In this document: positions 24,475-32,827 of the stretch, in pieces
Numbering within the stretch: the first letter of the stretch is position 1
How the letters are laid out: every line of letters begins with the position of its first letter
NCBI GenBank assembly: GCA_009702755.1
Contig: WLHL01000013.1
Coordinates: forward strand, 1 to 38,376
Source of the DNA: Actinomycetota bacterium
GTDB taxonomy: Bacteria > Actinomycetota > Acidimicrobiia > Acidimicrobiales > Ilumatobacteraceae
Length of the DNA stretch: 38,376 nt
Direction: 5' to 3'
Made by a program: the position numbers and the translations under genes
Notes under the pieces: generated by a model
Told to the model about the DNA's origin: nothing
Seen by the model: the letters and a program-made list of their open reading frames with translations, nothing else
Database searches by the model: none

Positions 24475-26250
24475 ATGACATACTCACGAGGTCAGAAACA
24501 ACGACGAGCGATTGCACTAATTCTTGCAAGTGCTGTCGTAGCAATGTCGTGTTCATCCGGAAATGACACTGCATCATCGACGACAACTCCCCCGCCCGCA
24601 CGGTACGGAGGAGAAATCAATGTCGGCATCTTCGACAGCCTCCCTGGTTTCTGTGTCGGCAATAATCCGGCTAACTCTGCTCTCATGGCTACGCGAACCA
24701 TCTACGAGACACTCTTTGAAAAATCCGAGACGGGTCAGATGGTTGGCTTGCTCGCACAGGGCGCCACTTCATCAGCTGACCTCAAGACGTGGACAATCAC
24801 ACTGCGAAAAGGAATCTCATTCCACGACGGGACACGATTCGATGCTGCGGCAGTCGTAGCGAATTTCAACGCCATTACTGGTCGTGTCGCACTCGGCGCC
24901 TACGCAGCGAGTGGTCCACAAGGACTCGCCGCCACGGCGTACACAATCGGCACAGGCACAGCATTCACGGCCAACATCAATTCTTTCCAAGCACTCTCTG
25001 ACTACGTCGTTGAATTCACCCTTGATCGTCCTCAGTACGACTTCCGATCGACGTTGTATGCGTCAGGGCGTTTCTTTATGAGGTCACCACGCCAACTTCA
25101 AGATGCCAAGACATGCGGCCAGAGCCCAATTGGCACCGGTCCATTCAAAATTGAGTCATGGAATCCAAACGAAATGACCGTGACACGCAACGCTTCCTAC
25201 TGGAGAAAGGATCCCATCACCAATAAGCAATTGCCCTATCTCGATGCAATCACGTTCCAGAACATCAAGGAAGCATCACAAAGAGCAGGGGCAGTTCGTA
25301 GCGACACTCTCGATGCGGGATTCTTTTCCGCAGCAACAGATTCCGCAACCATTGTGGATCTTCGCTCTCGGTCAACAGTGAAAGAAACCAAGTCGCCCGA
25401 TGAGTACTACCCATCACTGTGGCTGAATCAAGGCAAGCCGGGATCACCGTTTCAATATCTGTCAGCAAGGCAAGCTGTGCTCTCATGTATCGATCGAAGC
25501 AACTTTGTCAAAGTTCGAACCAAAGATGAAACATCGGTCGCCGAATCAATAGTTGGACCCACCAGCCTTATGTTCTCGACCGAGAACTTCCCTGAGTTCA
25601 ATAGCGACAAAGCCCAGGAGTATGTGAATGCCTATAAGAAGGAAAGCGGAGAAACATCACTTCAGTTCACCTTTCCCGCAGACACGAGCACAACAACGCA
25701 ATTGAATGTCCAATTCCTGAAGTCAACGTGGTCGAAGTGCAACATCAAGGCTGAGTACGTCATTGAAGAAGGTGCGGTCATCATCGCGAAAGCCTTCAAT
25801 GCTTCTCCACAACTTGACAAGGGTGGCTTCTACAACGCATACGACGCCATTCCCATCACACTTCTGGAAGGTACAGATGCTGCTTTCAACATTCCGTTTT
25901 TGGTCACCAATGCCTACACAAAATCCAGCATGAATCCGGTGAAACAATTACTTGGCGCTTCTCTCGGGCCCGTTCTCGGACTCAATCATCACGACGACAC
26001 AAAGATTGATGACTTCCTCTATGCAGGACAGGCACAAGCAACTGCAAGCGATGCGGCTACCTATTATCGACAAGCCACCTCATACATTCAAAAGAATGCG
26101 GTGATGGGATCCATCAATCGGTTCTACTACTCGCTCTTCACGACCAACAAGATTGCTGGTGTCGGAGTTCTCCAACTACCCAATGGACAAACCCAAAGGT
26201 CCATCAGTAACTGGGGGATTGATTGGACTGGCGTGTATCAAGTTGGTTAG
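24475..26250 (+). CDS. ABC transporter family-5 substrate-binding lipoprotein (binding protein 3)
   Basis: The ATG at 24475 has AGGAGAA upstream; 591 residues. A lipoprotein signal ends in AMSC with Cys26 as the lipidated residue, unlike the two paralogues. After a Ser/Thr/Pro linker the mature protein reads YGGEINVGIFDSLPGFCVGNNPANS, nearly the same as binding protein 1 over this segment. It also shares SPIGTGPFKIESWNPNE, NASYWRKDP, SCIDRSNFVKVR and the ending NWGIDWTGVYQ. It is thus the closer paralogue of binding protein 1. No transport genes flank it. It ends 4 bp inside the convergent acyl-CoA synthetase end. Confidence 0.88.
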   Translation: MTYSRGQKQRRAIALILASAVVAMSCSSGNDTASSTTTPPPARYGGEINVGIFDSLPGFCVGNNPANSALMATRTIYETLFEKSETGQMVGLLAQGATSSADLKTWTITLRKGISFHDGTRFDAAAVVANFNAITGRVALGAYAASGPQGLAATAYTIGTGTAFTANINSFQALSDYVVEFTLDRPQYDFRSTLYASGRFFMRSPRQLQDAKTCGQSPIGTGPFKIESWNPNEMTVTRNASYWRKDPITNKQLPYLDAITFQNIKEASQRAGAVRSDTLDAGFFSAATDSATIVDLRSRSTVKETKSPDEYYPSLWLNQGKPGSPFQYLSARQAVLSCIDRSNFVKVRTKDETSVAESIVGPTSLMFSTENFPEFNSDKAQEYVNAYKKESGETSLQFTFPADTSTTTQLNVQFLKSTWSKCNIKAEYVIEEGAVIIAKAFNASPQLDKGGFYNAYDAIPITLLEGTDAAFNIPFLVTNAYTKSSMNPVKQLLGASLGPVLGLNHHDDTKIDDFLYAGQAQATASDAATYYRQATSYIQKNAVMGSINRFYYSLFTTNKIAGVGVLQLPNGQTQRSISNWGIDWTGVYQVG

Positions 26251-27923
26251 GAGTACAGGTCCCTCAAGTCCTTCTTCAACACTTTTCCTGCAGCGTTCCG
26301 AGGCAAGTCCTCGTGATGCCAAAACACCTTGCTGGGCACCTTGAAACCTGCCAAACGTGAACGGAGATGTTCAAGAACATTTTCAGCACTCTGAGGACCA
26401 TGGCCATCAGCGGCAACAATGACAGCCGCCACTTCTTCACCCAGCTTGTCGTGCGGTATACCGATGACGGCACAATCCTTCACCGCATCGGCTTCAAAGA
26501 GAACAGTCTCCACTTCCACGCAATAGACATTCTCGCCACCGCGCAGCACCATGTCCTTGATGCGATCCACCACATAGATGAAGCCATCAGGGTCAATGAG
26601 TCCGGCATCACCCGTATGGAACCAGCCATCCGTGAACGCTTTTGCAGTCTCCTCTGGCTTGTTCCAATAACCACGCACATTGTTCGGGCCGTACACCCAA
26701 ATTTCACCAATGGACCCTGGCGGAACATCTTGGCCATCTTCCCCAACAATGCGGATATCGGTTCCGACATAAGGAAGACCCACACTGTCCTTCTTGGCGA
26801 AGTACGCAGCGCCACTGTTGCCGATAATCGCTGCTGTGGTTTCGGTGAGTCCGTATCCGTTTGCAGCACCGACCTTGCCAGCGAAATCCTTTTCAATCCG
26901 TGCGACGGAGTCCGGCGCAACGGGTGCGCCTCCCTGTGAAATTGCTGTCAAGCTCGACAAGTCGTACTTGTCACGCTCAGGGTGTTCAAGCATGGAACGC
27001 ACAACCGTGGGAACGCCACCGAATGAGGCAACTTTGTACTTCTCAATCAGTCTCATCGCATCTGCCGGGTCCCACTTGAATTGCGAAACAATGGCTCCAC
27101 CGTTGTTGGTGTGAGAAGTCATTCCACAAAGACCAGCAATGTGGAAGTACGGGAATGTCGTGAAGGCAATTGCCTGGGGTTTTGGCGCATTTGAGGGCGA
27201 TGGCGCGACACCTGCCATCTTTCCGGCAAGCGCAACCGCAAATAGGCCGTTCCAGATATTGGTGATGTAGTTGCGGTGACTGCCAGCAGCACCTTTCGGA
27301 AAACCAGTTGTGCCCGATGTGTACAGAATTGTCGCATCATCATCTGCATTGATCACCACATCTGGCAGTGCCGCTGACGTGTTGCTCGCAATGTCTGACC
27401 ACGCAAAAGTTCCTTCACGAGTCTCTCCACGAACCACCAGCACAGAGTGCACGCCGCAATCTGAGAGCAATTCGTCAGAGAGCCTCTCCAGACGTTCCCC
27501 ATCGACAATTGCTGCAGTAGCCCCAGAGTCTGTGAAGGCGTACTTCAACTCATCGGCAATCCACCATGCGTTCAAGCTGACGGTGACCGCACCAATGCAC
27601 TGAATCGCCCAATGTGCCATTGCCCACTCGGGATAATTACGCATACCAACGGCGACACGATCGCCTTTCTTGACTCCACGCTCTGCAAGCCACGCTGCAA
27701 CGGCAGTCACCTGTTGATGGGCACCCCCATACGTGGTCGTGACATCGTCGTAATGAAAGTACGGTGCGTCACCTCGCTGCGCAGCCGAGAGCCACACATC
27801 GCGCAATGACGTGGGAGCATTTTTAAAGACACGAAGAGGATTCCCGTGAATGTTCACAGTCTCAAGTTCGAAGGGACTTCCTGAAGAAGTCAGTTCTGCA
27901 ATGGCTTCAACACGAGTCAGCAT
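26247..27923 (-). CDS. Acyl-CoA synthetase (AMP-binding, ANL superfamily)
   Basis: A 558-residue ligase with P-loop YTSGTTGFPKG (201-211), YGLTETTAAI, DGWFHTGDAGLIDPDGF, VDRIKDMVLRGGENVYCVEVE, and catalytic Lys547 in RNAAGKVLKK. It differs clearly from the 512-residue ligase at 19590, so the two are not recent duplicates. The family forms acyl-CoA thioesters through an acyl-adenylate; the class resembles fatty-acid or bile/cyclohexane-carboxylate-type ligases, but the substrate is open. The ATG start lies 15 bp downstream of a palindrome also found at the binding-protein promoters, suggesting shared control. Confidence 0.88.
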   Translation of the reverse strand: MLTRVEAIAELTSSGSPFELETVNIHGNPLRVFKNAPTSLRDVWLSAAQRGDAPYFHYDDVTTTYGGAHQQVTAVAAWLAERGVKKGDRVAVGMRNYPEWAMAHWAIQCIGAVTVSLNAWWIADELKYAFTDSGATAAIVDGERLERLSDELLSDCGVHSVLVVRGETREGTFAWSDIASNTSAALPDVVINADDDATILYTSGTTGFPKGAAGSHRNYITNIWNGLFAVALAGKMAGVAPSPSNAPKPQAIAFTTFPYFHIAGLCGMTSHTNNGGAIVSQFKWDPADAMRLIEKYKVASFGGVPTVVRSMLEHPERDKYDLSSLTAISQGGAPVAPDSVARIEKDFAGKVGAANGYGLTETTAAIIGNSGAAYFAKKDSVGLPYVGTDIRIVGEDGQDVPPGSIGEIWVYGPNNVRGYWNKPEETAKAFTDGWFHTGDAGLIDPDGFIYVVDRIKDMVLRGGENVYCVEVETVLFEADAVKDCAVIGIPHDKLGEEVAAVIVAADGHGPQSAENVLEHLRSRLAGFKVPSKVFWHHEDLPRNAAGKVLKKDLRDLYS

Positions 27924-27938
27924 GGGCAGACGGTATCA

Positions 27939-27952
27939 GTGACGCTGGTCAC
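27939..27952. promoter_or_regulatory. Candidate operator (GTGAC-GCTG-GTCAC) upstream of the acyl-CoA synthetase
   Basis: A perfect 5-4-5 palindrome GTGACGCTGGTCAC, 15 bp before the start of the minus-strand acyl-CoA synthetase. It is the most symmetrical member of the GTGWC-N4-GWCAC set. A separate short TAACTG-CGT-CAGTTA repeat at 27969-27983 lies between it and the tRNA. Confidence 0.5.
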
Positions 27953-27988
27953 GATGCAGTATCAGAAGTAACTGCGTCAGTTATCAAA

Positions 27989-28063
27989 TGGAGGCGACGC
28001 CGAGAATCGAACTCGGATAAACGGCTTTGCAGGCCGCTGCGTAAACCATTCCGCCACGTCGCC
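27989..28063 (-). tRNA. tRNA-Cys (GCA)
   Basis: Minus strand, 75 nt including an encoded CCA. The acceptor stem GGCGACG pairs with CGTCGCC, the discriminator is U, the anticodon stem GCGGC/GCCGT encloses loop CTGCAAA with anticodon GCA (at 28028-28030), and the T-arm is CCGAG-TTCGATT-CTCGG. It lies 66 bp downstream of the methyltransferase stop on the same strand. Confidence 0.97.
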
Positions 28064-28129
28064 AGAAGCAGTGCATGCACTGCAACACCTCAACTCTACA
28101 GGGGTTCCGAAAGGACTCCCCTGACGCGA

Positions 28130-29530
28130 TTAGCCCTTGCGGACAGCGTGGAAGATGGTGCGAGTTCCGCCTGCGAGAAGCATCTTTGACTTGATGTCAA
28201 AGCGCTCTGAGAGCAAACGCTCGAAATTCTCGAGATTGAAATCGTCATGGATGCCGTCGCGCTTGTTCTGCAGGAGCTTGCGCACCATCGGATCATCCGC
28301 ATGAGGCATCTCAATGATGAGCTCTGGGGAAAGATCACGGAACATGTCGAGCTGAGATGCAATAGGCACATTAAAGGTGATTGCCATGTGGTGAATCACT
28401 GCAAGCGCCATCACGATGTCGGGGTGTCCACGATGGAACACGCCAGGACGTTCAAGACCGCGCCAGCCAACACCGCCACCGGAGTCGGTGAGATCGACAT
28501 ACAACGGAAGAATCTTGTCATTCTTCTCCGCCTTCAGCGTGTTGTACAAACGATCAACCACCAATGGGTCGGCATCCATTGCAACGACGTAATCCGAATG
28601 AGCAGATGCAATACGGCTAAAGACACCGTCGTTACAACCAATATCCCACACTTGCTTGCGTGGCGCAGAAGCAACAGCATCGCGAACGAACTTCTGCTTC
28701 TCATCAAGGCTTGATTCGAGGTAGTGACCACGCTCGGAGTAGTTCGACCATGTTGACTTCTTGTCACCAAGATTCAACTTCTGAACAATCTTTTCCAACT
28801 TGCGCATGGTTGCATCAAGAACCTGAGCATTCATGCCTGCCTTGGCAGTTGCCTTCTTCACGTCAGTATTGGAATCTGCAAAACGTGTGGACGCGGCCGC
28901 ATGCAACACAACATGAGTGAGGCGACCCTTGCGAGGATGGCGAATGCTGGCTGGCAACAACTTACGCATCGTCTCAGGAGAGATACCGTTCACCGAACCA
29001 CGAAGGTACGGCTGGTACTGCACACCGAGGTACGCCTGCATCATGAGTGGATACAGATACATCTCGCAGAACTGCTTGTATCCGTACCAAGGGTCGCCTT
29101 TCCGGCGCCTCTCGAATGAACCGGCATCAATGAACTGCGGGCGCGATCCAATGAACTGCACGTTGTACGGAGTTGCGTCTTTCAAGCCAATGCCATCAGC
29201 CAAAGTCTCACGAGTGAGCTTCAACTGCAAGAGAGCTGCATCTTTGAGCATGCTGAATGTCCACTCGTATGGGTACGAGATAAACGGCAACATGGGGTGA
29301 GTCATCGCTGAGGTCCACGGAGCAGAAAGACCAACCGAGGATGGTTCCACAATGTTTGACTCGATCAATTCACCCGATTGCAGTGCGCCTTGAATTGACT
29401 TCTTGCCCCATACAGCGGTGATGTCTTTTGCACCCTCTTGTGTGAATGCGCGAACAACGCGACCATCACCGACAAAAACCCTGCTCAGGGGGTCACGAAA
29501 AGAACCTGGGTCTTGAGAAATTCCTGACAT
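28130..29530 (-). CDS. Two-domain protein: kinase-like N-terminus and class I SAM methyltransferase
   Basis: 466 residues, ATG start. The C-terminal part (about 290-460) is a Rossmann methyltransferase: motif I VWDIGCNDGVFS (294-305), acidic end of strand 2 in VVAMDADP, and DIVMALAVIHHMA as the motif IV region. The N-terminal part (about 10-200) is unusual. LKDATPYNVQF followed by PQFIDAGSFE gives Asp118-X4-Asn123 and then Asp135-Ala-Gly, spaced as in the catalytic loop and DFG of protein and aminoglycoside kinases. A glycine-rich ATP loop is not obvious, so it may be a degenerate kinase-like fold. The substrate is unknown. A small membrane-protein gene lies immediately upstream (3-bp gap). 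Confidence 0.72.
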   Translation of the reverse strand: MSGISQDPGSFRDPLSRVFVGDGRVVRAFTQEGAKDITAVWGKKSIQGALQSGELIESNIVEPSSVGLSAPWTSAMTHPMLPFISYPYEWTFSMLKDAALLQLKLTRETLADGIGLKDATPYNVQFIGSRPQFIDAGSFERRRKGDPWYGYKQFCEMYLYPLMMQAYLGVQYQPYLRGSVNGISPETMRKLLPASIRHPRKGRLTHVVLHAAASTRFADSNTDVKKATAKAGMNAQVLDATMRKLEKIVQKLNLGDKKSTWSNYSERGHYLESSLDEKQKFVRDAVASAPRKQVWDIGCNDGVFSRIASAHSDYVVAMDADPLVVDRLYNTLKAEKNDKILPLYVDLTDSGGGVGWRGLERPGVFHRGHPDIVMALAVIHHMAITFNVPIASQLDMFRDLSPELIIEMPHADDPMVRKLLQNKRDGIHDDFNLENFERLLSERFDIKSKMLLAGGTRTIFHAVRKG

Positions 29531-29533
29531 GGA

Positions 29534-29716
29534 TCAGTCGTGGGAAGATTCGTATTCGTCATCTTCTGACGACTCATTGGCGGGCATTGGCTTCCCTGTG
29601 ACCTTGGAACGGATACGAGCCATTCCCATCTTGAAGGCAACGGCGAGTCCGGCAAAACCACCAGCAATGGCAGTGACAATCATGCTGCCTGTTTGTGCGT
29701 CTAAGTAAGAGAACAT
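29534..29716 (-). CDS. Small single-helix membrane protein
   Basis: 60 residues from ATG 29716 (GTG at 29743 is an alternative giving 69). It has one transmembrane helix (TGSMIVTAIAGGFAGLAVAF), then a basic stretch (RIRSKVTGK) and an acidic C-terminus rich in Glu, Asp and Ser, so the tail should be cytoplasmic. The gene is 3 bp upstream of the kinase-like/methyltransferase gene on the same strand. Its position suggests it may anchor or partner that protein. No family recognised. Confidence 0.65.
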   Translation of the reverse strand: MFSYLDAQTGSMIVTAIAGGFAGLAVAFKMGMARIRSKVTGKPMPANESSEDDEYESSHD

Positions 29717-29758
29717 GGCGGAAAGGCTACCCCACAGTCCCACGAAGAGACTGAGACC

Positions 29759-29787
29759 CTAAATACCCCTCTCGAGGTCATATTTAG
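29759..29787. repeat. 7-bp inverted repeat upstream of the PLP enzyme
   Basis: CTAAATA and TATTTAG arms are separated by 15 bases that include the palindrome CTCGAG. The element lies 17 bases upstream of the PLP-enzyme start in a 60-bp gap between divergent genes. Operator or leader structure; unassigned. Confidence 0.35.
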
Positions 29788-29803
29788 TCGTTATCCTCGC
29801 TTC

Positions 29804-30958
29804 ATGCCGAAAAACCCAGATACAACAGCGATTACAGCAGGTCGTGGGCCTTCTGCATCTCTGGCTCCTGGTTTATGGCCTTCTACTGTTTGGGAATCTT
29901 CCAGCCTCACTGATGCCACACAGCGCGCAACCAGCCTTCGCTCCGGTGAGTTCTATTCCCGCTTCTCTAATCCCACCGTGTCGCAACTTGAGCAAGCAGT
30001 TGCCGAATTGGAAGGAGCCGAGTCGGCACTTGCATTTGGCTCGGGCATGGGCGCCCTGGCATCCCTTGTTCTTGCGCTCTGTGGCCAGGGTTCACACATC
30101 GTTGCCCAGAACAATATTTATGGTGCGACGCTCTCGTTTTTGCAGGGTCCATGTGCCCGCTTCGGCATCGAGACCACTTTTGTTGATCCCGCTGTCCCTG
30201 GGTCTTTCGCAGCGGCAGTCATCCCGGGTCGCACCATGCTCGTTCTTGCCGAGACACCATCGAATCCTCGTCTCACCATCACCAACTTGGCAGAACTAGG
30301 CGCAATCAAGGGGCCCTTCACAGTTGTCGACTCAACGATGGCAACCCCCACCGGACAACGTCCCCTCGACTTCGGCGTCGACATTGTTCTTCATTCAGCG
30401 ACCAAGGGAATCGGCGGCCACAATGACGCACTTCTTGGAGTCATCGCTGGAGAGCGTGATCTTCTCAACGACATATGGTCGTACTCCGTCATGCACGGTG
30501 CATCAGCGTCGCCCTATGACGCACTGAATGCGTTGCGCGGCATTCGCACACTCGCAGTTCGCACAGAGCGTCAAAGTAAGTCGGCTCTCACTATTGCTCA
30601 TGCGCTTCAGGCACACTCGTCCGTCAAGGACGTGTTCCACCCATTCCTTGAATCACATCCGCAGCACGATCTGGCACGAGCCCAGATGCGTCACGGCGGT
30701 TCCATCGTTGCAGTGGAACTTGATGGCGGGTTCGCCGAGTGCAATGCGTTTGTTCAAAAACTTGAACTAGCGCACATCGCAACTTCCTTCGGTGGTCCCG
30801 AGACTCTCGTCTGTCATCCAGCAACAAGCACACATGCGGGCCTATCGAAAGAAGCCCTCGATGCAGTTGGTGTGACAGCAGGGCTCTTGCGTTTTTCTAT
30901 CGGCCTTGAAGATGCTGATGATTTGGTGATTGACATCACCAACGCACTCTCCCGATAA
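29804..30958 (+). CDS. Cys/Met-metabolism PLP-dependent enzyme (cystathionine synthase/lyase family)
   Basis: 384 residues, the usual size of the family. The phosphate-binding YSRFSNPT (51-58), FGSGMGA (79-85), the active-site Tyr106 in NNIYGATL, the PLP-pyridine Asp176 in VVDSTMATP and the Schiff-base Lys201 in HSATKGIGGHND are all present. These enzymes catalyse gamma- or beta-substitution/elimination on cysteine, homoserine esters or methionine. The DSTMATP and SATKGIGG details differ slightly from the common DNTFATP and SATKYLGG, so the exact reaction (cystathionine gamma-synthase, lyase, or methionine gamma-lyase) is uncertain. The ATG start lacks a strong ribosome-binding site. It converges with the DUF1295 gene. 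Confidence 0.85.
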   Translation: MPKNPDTTAITAGRGPSASLAPGLWPSTVWESSSLTDATQRATSLRSGEFYSRFSNPTVSQLEQAVAELEGAESALAFGSGMGALASLVLALCGQGSHIVAQNNIYGATLSFLQGPCARFGIETTFVDPAVPGSFAAAVIPGRTMLVLAETPSNPRLTITNLAELGAIKGPFTVVDSTMATPTGQRPLDFGVDIVLHSATKGIGGHNDALLGVIAGERDLLNDIWSYSVMHGASASPYDALNALRGIRTLAVRTERQSKSALTIAHALQAHSSVKDVFHPFLESHPQHDLARAQMRHGGSIVAVELDGGFAECNAFVQKLELAHIATSFGGPETLVCHPATSTHAGLSKEALDAVGVTAGLLRFSIGLEDADDLVIDITNALSR

Positions 30959-30968
30959 AGCTTCCTCG

Positions 30969-31745
30969 TTAGATCTTTTTTGGTGGACGCGGAATGAAGC
31001 CACTTGTTCGTGAGACGTAATCGGCATAGCCCTCACGACGACGACTCAGTGATCGTTCCAGCATAGGAACACCCGAAATCTTCAATAAGAAGAATGTCAT
31101 CACGACTGGACCGATGAAGCCGAACACACCGGAGCCTGTCTCAGCACCAACGATGGCAATACCCCACCACAACAATGCGTCTCCGAAATAGTTGGGATGA
31201 CGTGTCAGGCTCCACAATCCCTTATCCATCACTTTTGTTGCGTTTGCAGGGTCTTTTTTGAAACGTGCAAGTTGAAAGTCGCCTACTGCTTCGAACATCA
31301 AACCGACAGCCCACAACATGATGCCCATGACAGCAATGGGGCCGACGCCCGGTGAATCATCTGCGTTGCCCAAAATGACAGGCAACGACACTGTCCACAT
31401 CAATGCGCCCTGCAAACCAAAAACAGTGACAAGGCTGATGATGCCGAAATTCTTGCCCTTCTTCTTGCGCATCGCCTTGTAACGCCAGTCTTCACCGTGC
31501 CCAATGTTTCTCTTCCCGAGATACAACGCAAGACGCATTCCCCACAGGCCAACCATCACAGCAAGAAGTATCTGACGACCAGAGTTTCCTTCAACCGTGA
31601 TTGCAAGGACCCAAGACGTGATGGCAAAGCCAGCGCCCCACACGATGTCAACGATTGACGCATTCTTTATGACAAGACTGATGATCCATGTGGTCACCAT
31701 TACAACAGCGATTGTGATCGCTGCAATCAACATTGCATTACCCAT
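30969..31745 (-). CDS. DUF1295 / steroid-5-alpha-reductase-like membrane protein
   Basis: 258 residues with about six hydrophobic helices; ATG preceded by AGGAG at six bases. The DUF1295 hallmark is LTRHPNYFGDALLWWGI near residue 180, followed by GPVVMTFFLLKISGVPMLE and a C-terminal PRPPKK. The fold is related to isoprenylcysteine methyltransferase and 5-alpha-reductases, which act on lipids or sterols using NADPH or SAM. The actual activity is unproven. It starts 13 bp after the PlsC-type gene and the two are likely one operon acting on membrane lipids. Confidence 0.85.
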   Translation of the reverse strand: MGNAMLIAAITIAVVMVTTWIISLVIKNASIVDIVWGAGFAITSWVLAITVEGNSGRQILLAVMVGLWGMRLALYLGKRNIGHGEDWRYKAMRKKKGKNFGIISLVTVFGLQGALMWTVSLPVILGNADDSPGVGPIAVMGIMLWAVGLMFEAVGDFQLARFKKDPANATKVMDKGLWSLTRHPNYFGDALLWWGIAIVGAETGSGVFGFIGPVVMTFFLLKISGVPMLERSLSRRREGYADYVSRTSGFIPRPPKKI

Positions 31746-31758
31746 TGTTCACTCCTAT

Positions 31759-32742
31759 TTACAGTGATTGTTCTGAGATTCTTACTCCGACAGCATGGTC
31801 CATCGCGCACCACTGCTCATCGAGCCACGCAACGAATGCTTCGCCCGTTGCCACAGTCGCACGCTGGTGTTCTGTCACCTTCACATGCACCCGTACTGCA
31901 CTCTTCGCGAGGTGCTGAACGATTCCGCGAAAGGAATCCATGCCATCGAAACCCGCATGCCACATCGTCACAACTTTGGCATTTGGAACTGCCGCCAGTA
32001 AAGCCGTCACGCCAGCGGTCTTCGGCGCCATGAGGTATTTCAGTTTTTCCAATTTCACTGCGCGCTCCGGCGCACGCTCACGAAGACGTTCCAAAATTCG
32101 AGCACGCTTGACATCGTTCGCGCGAGTACCTTCCGGGAAAATAACTGCAATCTCCTGAGCGCTGAGTCCTTGCGCCATCTGCTCAATTCCTTGTAGTTCG
32201 GCAGCAAGATTCGAAGAAGATCTGTCAAGGAAATAGTTCGGCAGACGATGACCGACAACATCGAGACATGGGTCGAGCTTGAGTTCCTTCTTCAGCACAT
32301 AACGAGGGCGAAGCCCCGACGCAGTCATGAATACCCAGGCACTCATCACGGAATCAGCCAAACTGGCGTGACGACACAGTGCAATGAACGGTCCGTCTCC
32401 CAACGAGTCAGCACCTTCTACTTCGATGTGCAGACCAACCGTCAGACCAAGCGCTCCCACGACGCCTCGGGTCCACAGCTTCTGCAGAACAAAGTTGGCG
32501 TTCTGGTTTCGTGATTGCCCGACGGCCCACAAGAACGCGGCAGCAACAATGCCAAGGGTCTCAAGCCACGCCCACATGAGTCCAAATGCTGTGAATCGCA
32601 CGAGTGGGAAACGCCAATTCATACGTCCAGCGTCGACAAGAAGCAGCACGGGGAGCCACAACGGCAGCAGAGCAAGAAGGAGAACTGCCATTGACACCAC
32701 ACCCAGAACCATGACGGGGCGGCGAATCCAAGATCTCTCCAT
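31759..32742 (-). CDS. PlsC-family lysophospholipid acyltransferase
   Basis: 327 residues with one or two N-terminal helices (about 13-36 and 55-75). The acyltransferase motif I is HASLAD (125-130, HX4D), and motif III is FPEGTR (202-207). The Arg/Lys-rich central part and the wider VDGAD...RHASLADSV context are similar to eukaryotic-type AGPAT/LCLAT proteins. The likely reaction is acyl transfer to lysophosphatidic acid or a lysophospholipid at the inner membrane face. Start by ATG. Upstream is an 85-bp gap shared with the divergent molybdenum enzyme gene. Confidence 0.85.
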   Translation of the reverse strand: MERSWIRRPVMVLGVVSMAVLLLALLPLWLPVLLLVDAGRMNWRFPLVRFTAFGLMWAWLETLGIVAAAFLWAVGQSRNQNANFVLQKLWTRGVVGALGLTVGLHIEVEGADSLGDGPFIALCRHASLADSVMSAWVFMTASGLRPRYVLKKELKLDPCLDVVGHRLPNYFLDRSSSNLAAELQGIEQMAQGLSAQEIAVIFPEGTRANDVKRARILERLRERAPERAVKLEKLKYLMAPKTAGVTALLAAVPNAKVVTMWHAGFDGMDSFRGIVQHLAKSAVRVHVKVTEHQRATVATGEAFVAWLDEQWCAMDHAVGVRISEQSL

Positions 32743-32804
32743 CCCCGAACCCTATTCCTTTGGGCACCAACGACAGGGATGCCATATAGGACAGCCACTT
32801 CCCT

Positions 32805-32819
32805 TTTACATTTTGTAAA
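32805..32819. repeat. 5-5-5 inverted repeat TTTAC-ATTTT-GTAAA in a divergent promoter region
   Basis: A perfect 5-bp inverted repeat ending 8 bases before the GTG start of the molybdenum enzyme and 62 bases upstream of the PlsC-type gene. It might be an operator or overlap a -10 element; the molybdenum gene has no spaced ribosome-binding site here, so leaderless initiation is possible. Confidence 0.35.
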
Positions 32820-32827
32820 CTTCGGGG

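Noticed and set aside
27924..28129. Integration of a mobile element at tRNA-Cys
   Set aside because: tRNA genes are common integration sites, but flanking genes are ordinary and no integrase or repeated tRNA 3' end was found.
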